Shown: positions 15,580-24,580 of the stretch, one piece after another | Position numbering within the stretch: the stretch's first letter is position 1 | Layout of the letters: every line of letters begins with the position of its first letter | Source of the DNA: Candidatus Aminicenantota bacterium | GTDB taxonomy: Bacteria > Acidobacteriota > Aminicenantia > Aminicenantales > Aminicenantaceae | Length of the DNA: 64,000 nt | Assembly (NCBI GenBank): GCA_014727835.1 | Contig: WJMT01000070.1 | Location: 1 to 64,000, forward strand | Direction: 5' to 3' | Position numbers and translations under genes: made by a program | The notes under the pieces: generated by a model | Told to the model about the DNA's origin: nothing | Seen by the model: the letters and a program-made list of their open reading frames with translations, nothing else | The model's database searches: none

Positions 15580-16734
15580 TCAATGAAGGGATTGATTAAA
15601 ATCAGCAATGATGTCATCAGGATTTTCTATTCCTACAGAAACTCTGATCAACGAATCAGAGATCCCTGACCTGGCTTTTTCTTCCGGGGAAAGCCCTCTG
15701 TGAGAAGTCATCACAGGCCTGGTTAAGAGAGTTTCCACTCCTCCAAGGCTGGGAGCGATGAATGCGAGCTGGACACGATCCATGAACTTTTGAGCGGCTT
15801 TCAGGCCTCCTTTCAGTTCAAAACTGATCATACCGCCGAATCCGTCCAAAATGTGTCGAGCTGTATCGTGTTGGGGATGGCTCTGGAGCCCCGGATAGTT
15901 GACCTTTTTGACTTGATGGTGAGATTCGAGAAATTGGGCGATTTTCAGTGCATTTTTATTTTGAGCCCGGACTCTCAATGCAAGGGTTTTGATCCCTCTG
16001 TAAAGAAGAAAACACACATGGGGATCCATGGAGCCTCCCAATTGTTTTAAATTTTGTCTGATTTTGTCAATCCATTCAGATTTTCCTATTACAGCTCCAC
16101 CCACAATGTCAGAATGACCGTTTAAATACTTTGTGCAGCTGTGAAGAGAGAGGTCAAAGCCGAATTCAGGAGGGCGGAAATTTACAGGTGAGGCAAAAGT
16201 GTTGTCAATAATGGAAATGAGGTTGTTATCCCTTGCAAAATCCGCTAATGATTCGAGGTCAGGAACTTGAAGAAGAGGATTGGTGATGGTCTCCACATAA
16301 ATAACCCGAGTATTGGATTTACATTGAGATTTCCAAGTTTCGGGCTGATTTCCGCTTATAAGACTATGACTGACCTTTAATTCACTCAAGAGATTGGTGA
16401 TGAATCCTTTGGTCCCTCCGTACAAACAGTCTAAGGCCAAGAAGTGATCTCCGGGAGAGAGGGCGGTTATTAGTGTTGTGGCGATGGCTGCCATTCCGCT
16501 TGCAGTCACTAAAGATGATTCAGCGTTTTCAAGGGCAGCCAGTTTTTTGTGCAGCGCTGTGTGGTTGGGTGTATTGCTGAGGCGGATGTATTTGACCTCT
16601 CTATCTTTATCCTTGTCCCTGTATTCAAAAGTTGAGCTCTGGAAAATTGGGATGGACACAGCTCCCTTAAAGGTTGGCTTAGGGTCTCCGGCATGGATGA
16701 TTTTGGTTTCTATGTTTTGAAATTTTTCAGTCAT
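15580..16734 (-). CDS. Cys/Met metabolism PLP-dependent enzyme (cystathionine gamma-synthase/lyase or methionine gamma-lyase type)
   Basis: 384-residue fold-type I PLP enzyme. N-terminal TKIIHAGDPKP, then SGMAAIATTL (phosphate-binding region), YVETITNPLLQVPDL, SIIDNTFASP (Asp binding the pyridine nitrogen), HSCTKYLNGHSD (Schiff-base Lys) and C-terminal LIRVSVGIENPDDI are all family hallmarks. Members either make cystathionine or break C-S bonds of cystathionine, methionine or homocysteine, and the motifs do not separate these. TAGGAG lies 9 bases before ATG 16734, so longer in-frame starts up to 16827 are rejected. The gene is convergent with the isomerase; no methionine pathway gene is adjacent. 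Confidence 0.9.
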   Translation of the reverse strand: MTEKFQNIETKIIHAGDPKPTFKGAVSIPIFQSSTFEYRDKDKDREVKYIRLSNTPNHTALHKKLAALENAESSLVTASGMAAIATTLITALSPGDHFLALDCLYGGTKGFITNLLSELKVSHSLISGNQPETWKSQCKSNTRVIYVETITNPLLQVPDLESLADFARDNNLISIIDNTFASPVNFRPPEFGFDLSLHSCTKYLNGHSDIVGGAVIGKSEWIDKIRQNLKQLGGSMDPHVCFLLYRGIKTLALRVRAQNKNALKIAQFLESHHQVKKVNYPGLQSHPQHDTARHILDGFGGMISFELKGGLKAAQKFMDRVQLAFIAPSLGGVETLLTRPVMTSHRGLSPEEKARSGISDSLIRVSVGIENPDDIIADFNQSLH

Positions 16735-16918
16735 GATGATTTCTCCTAGTGTCCTCATATTATTATCACACCTGATGAATAAGCTCAAATGATGATGTGA
16801 ATCGCTTCGGCCATACCTGGATACCATAATGTGTTGTGGAGCGTTAGGGCTCGCTTTTGATTGGGTCTTTTCAACAAAACCAATATTTGCTAAATTGTAG
16901 AGAGAGGAAGACCGGCTT

Positions 16919-18850
16919 ATGATTCAGATCAAAGACATCCATTATTCCATTGGTGATTTGGACCTGTTAAAAGGAGTGGAGTGGTCAGTCCCCAATAAAA
17001 AGACAAGTGCTTTGATAGGATCCAATGGGTCTGGAAAAACAACTTTATTGAAAATCATTACAGGTGAGATCATGCCTGACAAGGGCCGTATTCTAAAGCC
17101 CAAAAAGTACAACATCGGGTATCTTCCTCAGGAAGAAATCGAGGTCAAGGGGGGACCTTTGCTGGATTCTGTTCTTCAGGCCTGTAAAGAAATCTATTCT
17201 CTGCAAAACAAAATCACAGAATACCATCATATTCTGGATTCAAATCCTCACCCAAGCGATAAGATGCTGAAGCAATTGGGAGAATATGAACATCGTTACC
17301 AAGCTCTGGGCGGATATAATCTGGAAAATCAAGCCAAGGCCATTCTTTCGGGTCTGGGTTTCTCAGATGGAGACTGGAACAGACCGCTGTCTGAATTCAG
17401 TGGAGGATGGAGGATGAGGGTGCATTTGGCTCGAATTCTTCTCAAGCAGCCCGACCTTCTTTTACTGGACGAACCCACCAATCATCTGGATTTATCATCC
17501 TTAGAATGGCTCGAACAATATTTAATAAATTTTTCAGGCACTGTGGTCATGGTCTCACATGACCGGTTTTTTATGGACAGGTTGGCCCGTCATATTTTTG
17601 AACTGAACAAAGGTCTACTGGACCATTATATAGGGAATTACAGTGATTATGAGGTTGAAAAGAAAGAAAAAAATCAGTTGAAGAGAAAGAAATGGGAAGA
17701 CCAGGAAGCAGAAATCAAGAGGCAGAAAGAATTTATACAGAAGTATCGATACCAGAAAAAAAGAGCAGCTCAGGTCCAGAGCCGGATCAAAGCTTTGAAA
17801 AAAGTGCAGCGGGTTGAGAAACCCAGTTTTGAAACAAAGATGAGTTTTGATTTAAAGGTAAAGGAAAAAAGTTATAAAGATGTTTTGAAAATCAAAGACC
17901 TTTATTTCAAGTATGACCAGGAATGGGTACTGGAGGATGTCCACCTTCATGTCTGCCGGGGCGACAAAATTGCTTTGGTGGGTGATAATGGAGCAGGAAA
18001 AACCACTTTGACCCGTTTGATTAACGGAGAATTGAGACCTCAACAAGGGAGCATTGAACTTGGGAAAAGAACCAAAATCGGCTATTATGTCCAGCATCAA
18101 GCCTTTGATTTGGATCTCAAAGCATCAGTATTTGAAGAAGTGTCCCGCTCTGTATGGACTGATAACATTCCTCGAATAAGAGGGGCCCTTGGTCTTTTTC
18201 ACTTTCGAGGTGATGATGTGGACAAAAAGATAAGTGTGCTCAGCGGGGGAGAAAAAGCAAGGGTATCTCTGGTGAAATTACTCTTATCAGAAGCCAATTT
18301 TTTAATTATGGATGAGCCCACCAATCATCTGGATCTGAAATCTTTGAAAGCTCTTGAAGAAGCTTTACTGAGTTATCAGGGGACTTTGATTGCCATTTCA
18401 CACGACCGATTTTTTCTGGATAGACTGGTAAACAGAGTCGTTGAGATCAAAGATAAAAAAATCCATGAGTACAAAGGGAACTACTCCTATTATTTGAAAA
18501 AACGTGATTCAAAAACAGAGACAGACAGCTCAGAAAGTCAGGAACCAAAGGAAATCACAAAAAAAAGAAAATCAAAACTACGAAAAAAGAGAGAAGCGGA
18601 GGAACGGCAAAAAATCAGCAAACAGAGAAATCTGCTGGAAACCGAAATCTCTCACATAGAAGAACGTATCGAGAACTTGGAACAGCGAAAGAAAGAAATT
18701 GAGGATGTTTTTTGTCTGAACGAGACTCACAAAGATGGAATGTATGTGGGATCCCTCCAAAAAGAGCTGGGACAGATAGAAAAGGAGTTGAGAGAATGGT
18801 ACACTCTCTGGGAGGACAAAAAGAGGCTCCTGGAGGAATTACTGACATAA
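16919..18850 (+). CDS. ABC-F family ribosome-associated ATPase
   Basis: 643-residue soluble protein with two ABC ATPase domains and no membrane segment. Domain 1: GSNGSGKTT Walker A (near 37), FSGGWRMR signature, LLLLDEPTNHLDL Walker B. Charged linker about 240-300 (the ABC-F P-site tRNA-interaction motif region). Domain 2: GDNGAGKTT, LSGGEKARVS, LIMDEPTNHLDL. A Lys/Glu-rich coiled coil fills about 545-643, as in Uup. ABC-F proteins act on the ribosome to relieve stalling or resist antibiotics; the C-terminal coiled coil favours a Uup/YheS-like housekeeping role, but resistance cannot be excluded. It stops 2 bases from the convergent membrane protein gene. Confidence 0.93.
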   Translation: MIQIKDIHYSIGDLDLLKGVEWSVPNKKTSALIGSNGSGKTTLLKIITGEIMPDKGRILKPKKYNIGYLPQEEIEVKGGPLLDSVLQACKEIYSLQNKITEYHHILDSNPHPSDKMLKQLGEYEHRYQALGGYNLENQAKAILSGLGFSDGDWNRPLSEFSGGWRMRVHLARILLKQPDLLLLDEPTNHLDLSSLEWLEQYLINFSGTVVMVSHDRFFMDRLARHIFELNKGLLDHYIGNYSDYEVEKKEKNQLKRKKWEDQEAEIKRQKEFIQKYRYQKKRAAQVQSRIKALKKVQRVEKPSFETKMSFDLKVKEKSYKDVLKIKDLYFKYDQEWVLEDVHLHVCRGDKIALVGDNGAGKTTLTRLINGELRPQQGSIELGKRTKIGYYVQHQAFDLDLKASVFEEVSRSVWTDNIPRIRGALGLFHFRGDDVDKKISVLSGGEKARVSLVKLLLSEANFLIMDEPTNHLDLKSLKALEEALLSYQGTLIAISHDRFFLDRLVNRVVEIKDKKIHEYKGNYSYYLKKRDSKTETDSSESQEPKEITKKRKSKLRKKREAEERQKISKQRNLLETEISHIEERIENLEQRKKEIEDVFCLNETHKDGMYVGSLQKELGQIEKELREWYTLWEDKKRLLEELLT

Positions 18851-18852
18851 AG

Positions 18853-19767
18853 TCACAGTTGAGAAGTGTGAACATCTATCAGATGAAACACAATCAGATC
18901 AAAAAGAACCGCAGCGGAAAAAAAGAAAGATTTGAGTGCGGACTTGTGGGATATTTTATTTTTTAGATAAAGATATAACTGGAGAACAGCAAAGATTTCA
19001 AGAGCAAAGGGTATGAAACCAAGATAACCCAACAGGGGCATTTCAAAGATATGGATGAAATCAAAATAAGGAATGGAATAGATCCACTTCGCACCTGCAT
19101 AGAAATTGAGAAATTCCCAAATAACGCCGGCACAGAATCCGGCAAGACACCAGCTCCAAAACAGCCTCAAGTGACCTTGTTCTATCTCGCGGAGAAGGGA
19201 TTTTTGATTATTCTTGATATTCAAGGGTTCCAAAATCAGAATGAAACAGATCCATACTAGGGGAAATCCGTACCTAGGCCAAGTCATGGCCACTATCAAA
19301 AACAGGATCCCCAGAAAGAACATAGCTCTGCGCAAAAAAGGACTTGTTTTAAATTCAAACAAGGGCCTTCTCTTTTTTGGCAGCAGTCCCTGGAAAAGTT
19401 CGGAAAGTTCTATCAGAGCAGGAATAACAGTGGCAAAAGCAATGAAATATCCAGCCCACCTCTCCAGGGTGCTGTTGGGAAGGTCTAGATACATCCAGTT
19501 TTTCAATGAAATGTTGATCAATTCAAACACCAGCCATACAGGGACAGAAAGAAACGCCACCTCCACAAAAATACGCGGAGACCGAAAAAGAAAAGATGAT
19601 CCTTGGAGCCTGAAGTTGATCCCATCCATCATAAGAATCACTGACCACCATCCAAAGCTGTAAAACCAGGTCTCCATAAACGGAATCCTGAGGTAAAGAA
19701 GAAAACTGGCCACAACCAGGAGGAACAGTCCGATAAAAGGAAGATAAAAAAACACCTTCTTTTTCAT
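18853..19767 (-). CDS. Unrecognised integral membrane protein
   Basis: I do not recognise this 304-residue protein. It shows about eight hydrophobic segments (first at residues 5-25, last near 280-298) joined by short loops, with a positively charged central loop (LPKKRRPLFEFKTSP, near 128-142). Trp and Phe are very frequent, including two similar pieces, VFELINISLKNWMYLDLP and IWEFLNFYAGAKWIYSIPYF, each an E-x-x-N helix ending followed by W-x-Y; they suggest an internal duplication with conserved Glu and Asn in the membrane. No enzyme motif is evident. It is convergent with the ABC-F gene and divergent from the TolB-like gene. Confidence 0.7.
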   Translation of the reverse strand: MKKKVFFYLPFIGLFLLVVASFLLYLRIPFMETWFYSFGWWSVILMMDGINFRLQGSSFLFRSPRIFVEVAFLSVPVWLVFELINISLKNWMYLDLPNSTLERWAGYFIAFATVIPALIELSELFQGLLPKKRRPLFEFKTSPFLRRAMFFLGILFLIVAMTWPRYGFPLVWICFILILEPLNIKNNQKSLLREIEQGHLRLFWSWCLAGFCAGVIWEFLNFYAGAKWIYSIPYFDFIHIFEMPLLGYLGFIPFALEIFAVLQLYLYLKNKISHKSALKSFFFSAAVLFDLIVFHLIDVHTSQL

Positions 19768-19829
19768 TTCTTCTCTATTTTATCACAATCGTGACTCAAG
19801 CAAGAGAAAAAAGAACAGAGCTGCGAAAG

Positions 19830-19858
19830 TTGACTTGAATCAGAGCCAATGATAGGAT
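19830..19858 (+). promoter_or_regulatory. Possible promoter of the envelope gene cluster 19896-24580
   Basis: TTGACT (19830-19835) and TAGGAT (19853-19858) are separated by 17 bases, with 5 and 4 matches to consensus. It would start transcription about 30 bases before the ATG at 19896. Confidence 0.4.
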
Positions 19859-19895
19859 TTGAATCTCATTTACACAAAACAGTCAAAACCGGAGA

Positions 19896-20852
19896 ATGCG
19901 GATGATCACAAGAAATTGGAGAGTTGTGTTGGCTTGCATGTTTTGTCTTGTGTTTGCGTGCATGTGCTCCAGTGAAAAGCAGGCGGAAGAGACTTCTTCT
20001 AAGCAACAAAACGCTCTTCGATCTCTCCTTCCTGAAATGAGTTTCAAAGGGAAGATCATATTTCAATCTGATTTTGATGGAGATAATGATATCTATGCGA
20101 TCTCAATGAAAGGGATCAAAAGATTAACCAATAACTCTATTCAGGATGAATATCCTGTCTTTTCTCCAGACGGAAAAAAAATTGCATTTTCATCGAATTT
20201 GAAGGGTCAATATGATATCTATGTTATGGATGAAGACGGAACGGATGTTCAGCGGGTCACAAGCTCTTCTCATAAAGAGGAGACTCCAGCTTGGTTCCCT
20301 GATAACAAATCCATTGCTTATACCAAAAACCTGGGAGGCACCTTCAGAAGCAAGGATTTTCTTTTTATGACTCATCTTGATTCCCAAAGAACAAAAAAAA
20401 TAATTACTGATTTTCAGAAAACTCACATCATTCCCTGGATCTCTCCGGACGGATCTATGTTGACGTTTACAGCTAAGAGAACTCTTGGTTGGGATGTGGC
20501 TCTCTATGACTTTGAGCAAGAACAGTTCCGTTTCCTTGAGAAAGGCGGGAAGAGCTGCAGAGGGCGCTTTTCTCCCAAAGGAAACAAGATCGCTTATGTG
20601 AGTTCAAAAGCGGATGGGAAAGGGGATATTTGGTTGATGAATCCGGATGGCAGCCAAAAGAAACGCTTGACCCAGAGAGATGATACCTATGATTATTTTC
20701 CTTCTTGGTCACCTGACGGAAAATTCATTGTATTCAACTCATCCTTAAAGCATGATCATATTGGGAAACTTTGTATAGTCAAAGTCAAAACAGGGGAAGT
20801 GTTCTTTCTTTTTGATTCGCCGGGGAATGATGTGTATCCTGATTGGAAATGA
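19896..20852 (+). CDS. TolB-like beta-propeller protein with lipoprotein-type signal
   Basis: 318 residues. The signal region ends in LVFAC (Cys22), an acceptable lipobox, so it is probably an outer- or inner-membrane lipoprotein facing the periplasm. The remainder is built of WD40-like/PD40 repeats of the TolB type, visible as repeated YPVFSPDGKKIAFSSN, PAWFPDNKSIAYTKN, IPWISPDGSMLTFTA, GRFSPKGNKIAYVSS and FPSWSPDGKFIVFNSS, each followed by an IYVMDEDGT-like strand: five to six blades. No catalytic residues are seen; such propellers bind proteins or glycans. It is the first of four same-strand envelope genes with short gaps. Confidence 0.82.
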   Translation: MRMITRNWRVVLACMFCLVFACMCSSEKQAEETSSKQQNALRSLLPEMSFKGKIIFQSDFDGDNDIYAISMKGIKRLTNNSIQDEYPVFSPDGKKIAFSSNLKGQYDIYVMDEDGTDVQRVTSSSHKEETPAWFPDNKSIAYTKNLGGTFRSKDFLFMTHLDSQRTKKIITDFQKTHIIPWISPDGSMLTFTAKRTLGWDVALYDFEQEQFRFLEKGGKSCRGRFSPKGNKIAYVSSKADGKGDIWLMNPDGSQKKRLTQRDDTYDYFPSWSPDGKFIVFNSSLKHDHIGKLCIVKVKTGEVFFLFDSPGNDVYPDWK

Positions 20853-20896
20853 TAACCTTGATGGAATAAAATAAAGGAGACGGTGACAAAAAAGTT

Positions 20897-22969
20897 ATGA
20901 AAGCAAGATCAGGTGCTTTTGCTCTCTTTTGTTTAGCGGCTCTGTTTGTTTGTGTTCTGTTTGGAGGAGAAAACACTCCTTTAAAAAAGGGAACGATCGT
21001 ATCACCTGTCATCAATTCCATGGGTTCTCTTCAGTTTTTCTATGAAGGGCCAGACCACAGCATCCAATTGAAGAGTCATGGGGATGCCGGAGAACCAGAA
21101 AAAAACCGAAAGATCTTACAGGGAGAGGGCTTGTTGACTGCAACTGTGACTAAAGATCTCAATGGACGCATCTGTTTGGTTGGAGCTGATTATCAAAACG
21201 GTTATTCTCATGTATTCAAAGGCATAGTAGATGATTCTGTCTTATCCGAAAACCAGACCTTATACCAGTGCAAAGGGTACATCCATTCCCCTGATATTTG
21301 TGTTGATGGGGCCGGCTGTTTATGGGCGGCTTGGGCCATTCATTCCCATTTGGCTCATTCCCTAATGGTCATGAACACAGAGCTCAAGATGTTGTGGACA
21401 CTCCCGTCCTCTCGTTTTTCTGAGGTCATAAGACCAAAGATCCTGGTGGATTTCAGGAACAGAGTCTGGTTATTCTGGACAGGAGTGGACAGGGGGAGAG
21501 AAGATCTGTTTTTCAGTTTTTTTGAGCATACAGATTGGACAGAGCCAGCAAGAATCAATACACCCAGTGAGTTTCCTCACACACTACTGAAGGCCTCATT
21601 AGGCCCGGAGGGAAATCCCTGGCTGGTCTGGTCAGCTTATGATGGAAGGGATTATGAGGTCTATTCATGCCATTGGACTTCATCAGGATGGAGCCTGGAA
21701 GAACAGATCACCGATAACCTACTCATGGATACTTTTCCTGATATCAGCTTCATATGCAATACCATTCCCCTCATCATATGGTCCAGGAAACAATCAAATA
21801 CAAGTCAAATCTTGTGTCAGTATAGGGATCAAAATCAATGGTCTGATGAGATCTGCCTGGTTCAAGAGAGCCAAGGAGAGATCCGTTCACCCCGGCTGGT
21901 CTCAGAACAGGGAAAGCTGGGATTAGTATGGGAAGAGGACCAAACCTTGAAATCGAAAATTTTCTTTTTCAATGATTTGAAAGGAAGCGGTGAAAGGAAT
22001 CCTGAAAACGCTCAAGAACAAATCATCATCAATCCATCCTTTGATGATGACCGGTACATCGGATTCGGCGACAGCATCACCTATGGTTATATTGATTCTC
22101 TTCCGGCTCCTGATAAAGGCTACATAAACCGTTTGGAAGATATCCTTGACCTGAATTTTGGAGATTCAGAAGTGATCAATGAGGGGAATCCTGCTGAAAT
22201 CTCAAGCGACGGACTGGGGCGGATCAATGATGTGCTCACAAAAAATGAGGGAAGATACCTGCTTCTTATGGAAGGGACCAATGATGTGGTCTTCAATGAT
22301 ATTTCCATGGATACAACCGCTTTTCATATTAACGAAATGGCTGAGATCTGTCTTGAGTCGGGGGTCCTTCCCTTGATATCAACCATCATTCCCAGAGATG
22401 ATCTGTTTTGGCATCTCTCCTATTTCAAACAGAGACTTTATGCTTTAAACGATAAGATAAGAGAGATTCCCGGACCTTTGGACATTCCGTTTATCGATAT
22501 GTTCAATGAGTTCTATTATTATCAGGAAGATGGATTGGACTGGAGAGATCTGCTGAGCGATGATAAACTTCATCCTAATGAAAAAGGGTATCAAGTGATG
22601 GCAGAAGATTGGTTTGATGCCATCAAAGATTTTCCCTTTCCTCCCACCGTCACACAAGGGACCAGAGTTTACAACCAAACCCTTTTTGTCTCTGAGCTGG
22701 GAAATCTCATCAAATGGCAGGAAAATACCCATTTGTCACCAGAAAATCTATTCAAGGGCTACAGAGTGTATCGAAAAAAACACTCGGAAGCGATTTCAGC
22801 TTTCCAGGAAATCGCCTTTCTTCCCATTTGGCTGATGGTTGATTATAAGCAATATTTTGACCCTAACATCGATGCTGGCCAGGATTACAGTTATACGGTG
22901 TGTCTGGTCAGAAAGGATGATGTTGAAGGACCTTGTTCCAATATAGTGGGAGTGTCTTCCATCAAATGA
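20897..22969 (+). CDS. Exported SGNH/GDSL hydrolase with N-terminal propeller-like domain
   Basis: 690 residues. Signal peptide about 1-24. Residues about 35-375 are beta-rich repeats with W-rich strands (GCLWAAW, RVWLFWTG, NPWLVWSAYDGRDYEVYS), resembling a propeller. Residues about 390-580 form an SGNH hydrolase: block I GFGDSITYG (Ser nucleophile), block II region INEGNP, block III EGTNDVV, block V DDKLHPNEKGY (Asp and His). The last 110 residues look like a fibronectin-III-like domain. SGNH enzymes deacetylate or de-esterify glycans and lipids, so this may be an exported carbohydrate esterase (inference). AAGGAG is about 15 bases before the ATG, which is far. Its stop overlaps the next start as ATGA. 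Confidence 0.85.
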   Translation: MKARSGAFALFCLAALFVCVLFGGENTPLKKGTIVSPVINSMGSLQFFYEGPDHSIQLKSHGDAGEPEKNRKILQGEGLLTATVTKDLNGRICLVGADYQNGYSHVFKGIVDDSVLSENQTLYQCKGYIHSPDICVDGAGCLWAAWAIHSHLAHSLMVMNTELKMLWTLPSSRFSEVIRPKILVDFRNRVWLFWTGVDRGREDLFFSFFEHTDWTEPARINTPSEFPHTLLKASLGPEGNPWLVWSAYDGRDYEVYSCHWTSSGWSLEEQITDNLLMDTFPDISFICNTIPLIIWSRKQSNTSQILCQYRDQNQWSDEICLVQESQGEIRSPRLVSEQGKLGLVWEEDQTLKSKIFFFNDLKGSGERNPENAQEQIIINPSFDDDRYIGFGDSITYGYIDSLPAPDKGYINRLEDILDLNFGDSEVINEGNPAEISSDGLGRINDVLTKNEGRYLLLMEGTNDVVFNDISMDTTAFHINEMAEICLESGVLPLISTIIPRDDLFWHLSYFKQRLYALNDKIREIPGPLDIPFIDMFNEFYYYQEDGLDWRDLLSDDKLHPNEKGYQVMAEDWFDAIKDFPFPPTVTQGTRVYNQTLFVSELGNLIKWQENTHLSPENLFKGYRVYRKKHSEAISAFQEIAFLPIWLMVDYKQYFDPNIDAGQDYSYTVCLVRKDDVEGPCSNIVGVSSIK

Positions 22970-23616
22970 AGAGCAATCATTGCATTCGCTTCCTGATGAT
23001 ATGGATGGTTTTATTTGTTTGCATTTCGGATCAAAAAGGACTCTCACAGTCCGAACAAGACGTTTATCAGAAACCGGTGAGCCAAAAAAGAGAGCACAGC
23101 ACTCTGTTCGGATTCACACTCGGGAATACCCGACCAGCTTCAGAACGATTTAAGGAGGTGTATGGAAACATAGGAGTGATGACCGGGATAGAGATCTCTC
23201 ATTTTTTTCCTTTGATCCAAAACTCATCCCTGGGGATTTCTCTTGAAATTCGAGGAATGGCCAAAGCCGGACAGTCCACGATTTCAAGACAGAACACTTT
23301 GTTATCAATGAATCCCATAACGGTTACAGGCAGATATATTTTGAAAAAGGGTGTTTTGCGTCCTTTTCTCGGGACCGGCCTCGATATTTTTTTGTATAAA
23401 GAGCAAAGCAGTCTGGGTGATCATTCAGGAGCAGCCGGTGGTTTCCATTTGGAAGGGGGAGTTTATTGCCACCCTCCATTGTTTGATATGATATCCATCA
23501 AAGCAGGAGTCCGCTGGACAAGAGCTGTGGCTCAGGAAGACAGTATCAAAGTGAATCTTGGCGGATTGGAATTCGGATTGGGTATTCTTCTCTGTTTTGA
23601 AATTAAAAAAAATTAG
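22966..23616 (+). CDS. Probable outer-membrane beta-barrel protein
   Basis: 216 residues, not assigned to a named family. A signal peptide (about 1-28, ending near GLSQ) is followed by alternating hydrophobic/polar strands: SSLGISLEIRGMAK, NPITVTGRYILKKGVLRPFLGTGLDIFLY, HLEGGVYCHPP, ISIKAGVRWTRA and GLEFGLGILLCFEI, a pattern typical of 8-stranded outer-membrane barrels (OmpA-like/OMP_b-brl). ATG 22966 overlaps the preceding stop (ATGA), indicating translational coupling with the SGNH hydrolase; an in-frame ATG at 22933 lies inside that gene and would bury the signal peptide. The role is unknown. Confidence 0.65.
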   Translation: MKSNHCIRFLMIWMVLFVCISDQKGLSQSEQDVYQKPVSQKREHSTLFGFTLGNTRPASERFKEVYGNIGVMTGIEISHFFPLIQNSSLGISLEIRGMAKAGQSTISRQNTLLSMNPITVTGRYILKKGVLRPFLGTGLDIFLYKEQSSLGDHSGAAGGFHLEGGVYCHPPLFDMISIKAGVRWTRAVAQEDSIKVNLGGLEFGLGILLCFEIKKN

Positions 23617-23629
23617 AGGAGAAGAACAC

Positions 23630-24580
23630 ATGAAAGACGATAACCGAGAGAAGGATAGTCAACTCAGACTTTACAAAAAGCTTTGTTCAAAAATAAAACA
23701 AAATCCAGATTCATCGTCTCTGCATGCTCATCTGGGTTCTGTGTGTTTGGATTTGGACTATAAGGAAGAAGCTTTTGAACATTTGAAAACAGCGTTAGAG
23801 CTGAATCCGGACTTAGATGATGTGGCTCAGAAGTTGAAGAAAAATTTCAGTGAACATCAACGGATGTTAGTCCGATTCCCAGAGAAAAAAAGAATTCCAT
23901 TCTGGAAGAATCTGGGAGCTGTTTTTTCATACCCCTTAGCAAAGAGAGGGACTGCGGTCATATTCGTGGGAGCCATGGTGTTTGCCCTGCTGAGTTCTTT
24001 ACCTGTCTTTGGTCCTTTGCTGTGTCTTGTCTTTGTCTATCCTTTTATCATTGCCTATATGCTGAACATCATAAGGTATGTTGCAGATGGAGAAGAGCAG
24101 ATGCCGGGTTGGCCCGAAGTCTCAGACTTATGGGATTCTATTTTTCTCCCCGCATTTCGAGTGTTTTTCGCTACACTCATATGTTACACGCCGGTTATGG
24201 TCTTGTTTATCCTTGCCGTCCGATCTTCCACAGCTTTGTCTTCGCTCTCTTTTCTCTTTGGAGCGTTTTTCATTTTGGGTACATTTTATTATCCCATGGC
24301 TTTGATTTCCGTGGCTATTTATGAAAATGGATTGGCTCCCTTGAATTTTCCTGTTTTGATCAATGCCATGGCCAAAATGAAGGGTGATTATATTTTGGCT
24401 ATTTTATCAATGTTTGTCATTGATATCATTGCTGTGTTTGTGAGCCAAGTGGCTCTGATTCCGATCCCTATTGTGGGTTCTTTTGTTTTTTGGCTGGTGA
24501 CTCTTTATTTTGTGACCGTCCAGATGTATATATTGGGGAATGTCTATTATGTCCATGAACATGATTTGGGGTGGTTTTAA
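23630..24580 (+). CDS. TPR-containing DUF4013-like integral membrane protein
   Basis: 316 residues. The first 75 residues carry one TPR-like unit (SSLHAHLGSVCLDLDYKEEAFEHLKTALELNPD). From about residue 100 to the end there are six or so hydrophobic helices. The segment RYVADGEEQMPGWPEVSDLWDSIFLPAFR matches the feature that defines DUF4013 membrane proteins (a glycine/acidic loop with P-x-W followed by a helix). Function unknown. ATG 23630 is chosen because GGAG lies 9 bases upstream; an in-frame ATG at 23558 falls inside the barrel gene. It ends 4 bases into the end of the convergent AMIN-barrel gene. Confidence 0.72.
   Translation: MKDDNREKDSQLRLYKKLCSKIKQNPDSSSLHAHLGSVCLDLDYKEEAFEHLKTALELNPDLDDVAQKLKKNFSEHQRMLVRFPEKKRIPFWKNLGAVFSYPLAKRGTAVIFVGAMVFALLSSLPVFGPLLCLVFVYPFIIAYMLNIIRYVADGEEQMPGWPEVSDLWDSIFLPAFRVFFATLICYTPVMVLFILAVRSSTALSSLSFLFGAFFILGTFYYPMALISVAIYENGLAPLNFPVLINAMAKMKGDYILAILSMFVIDIIAVFVSQVALIPIPIVGSFVFWLVTLYFVTVQMYILGNVYYVHEHDLGWF

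Noticed and set aside
16734-16827. N-terminal extension of the Cys/Met PLP enzyme
   Set aside because: The extra 31 residues lack similarity to the family start, and the ribosome site TAGGAG fits the ATG at 16734.
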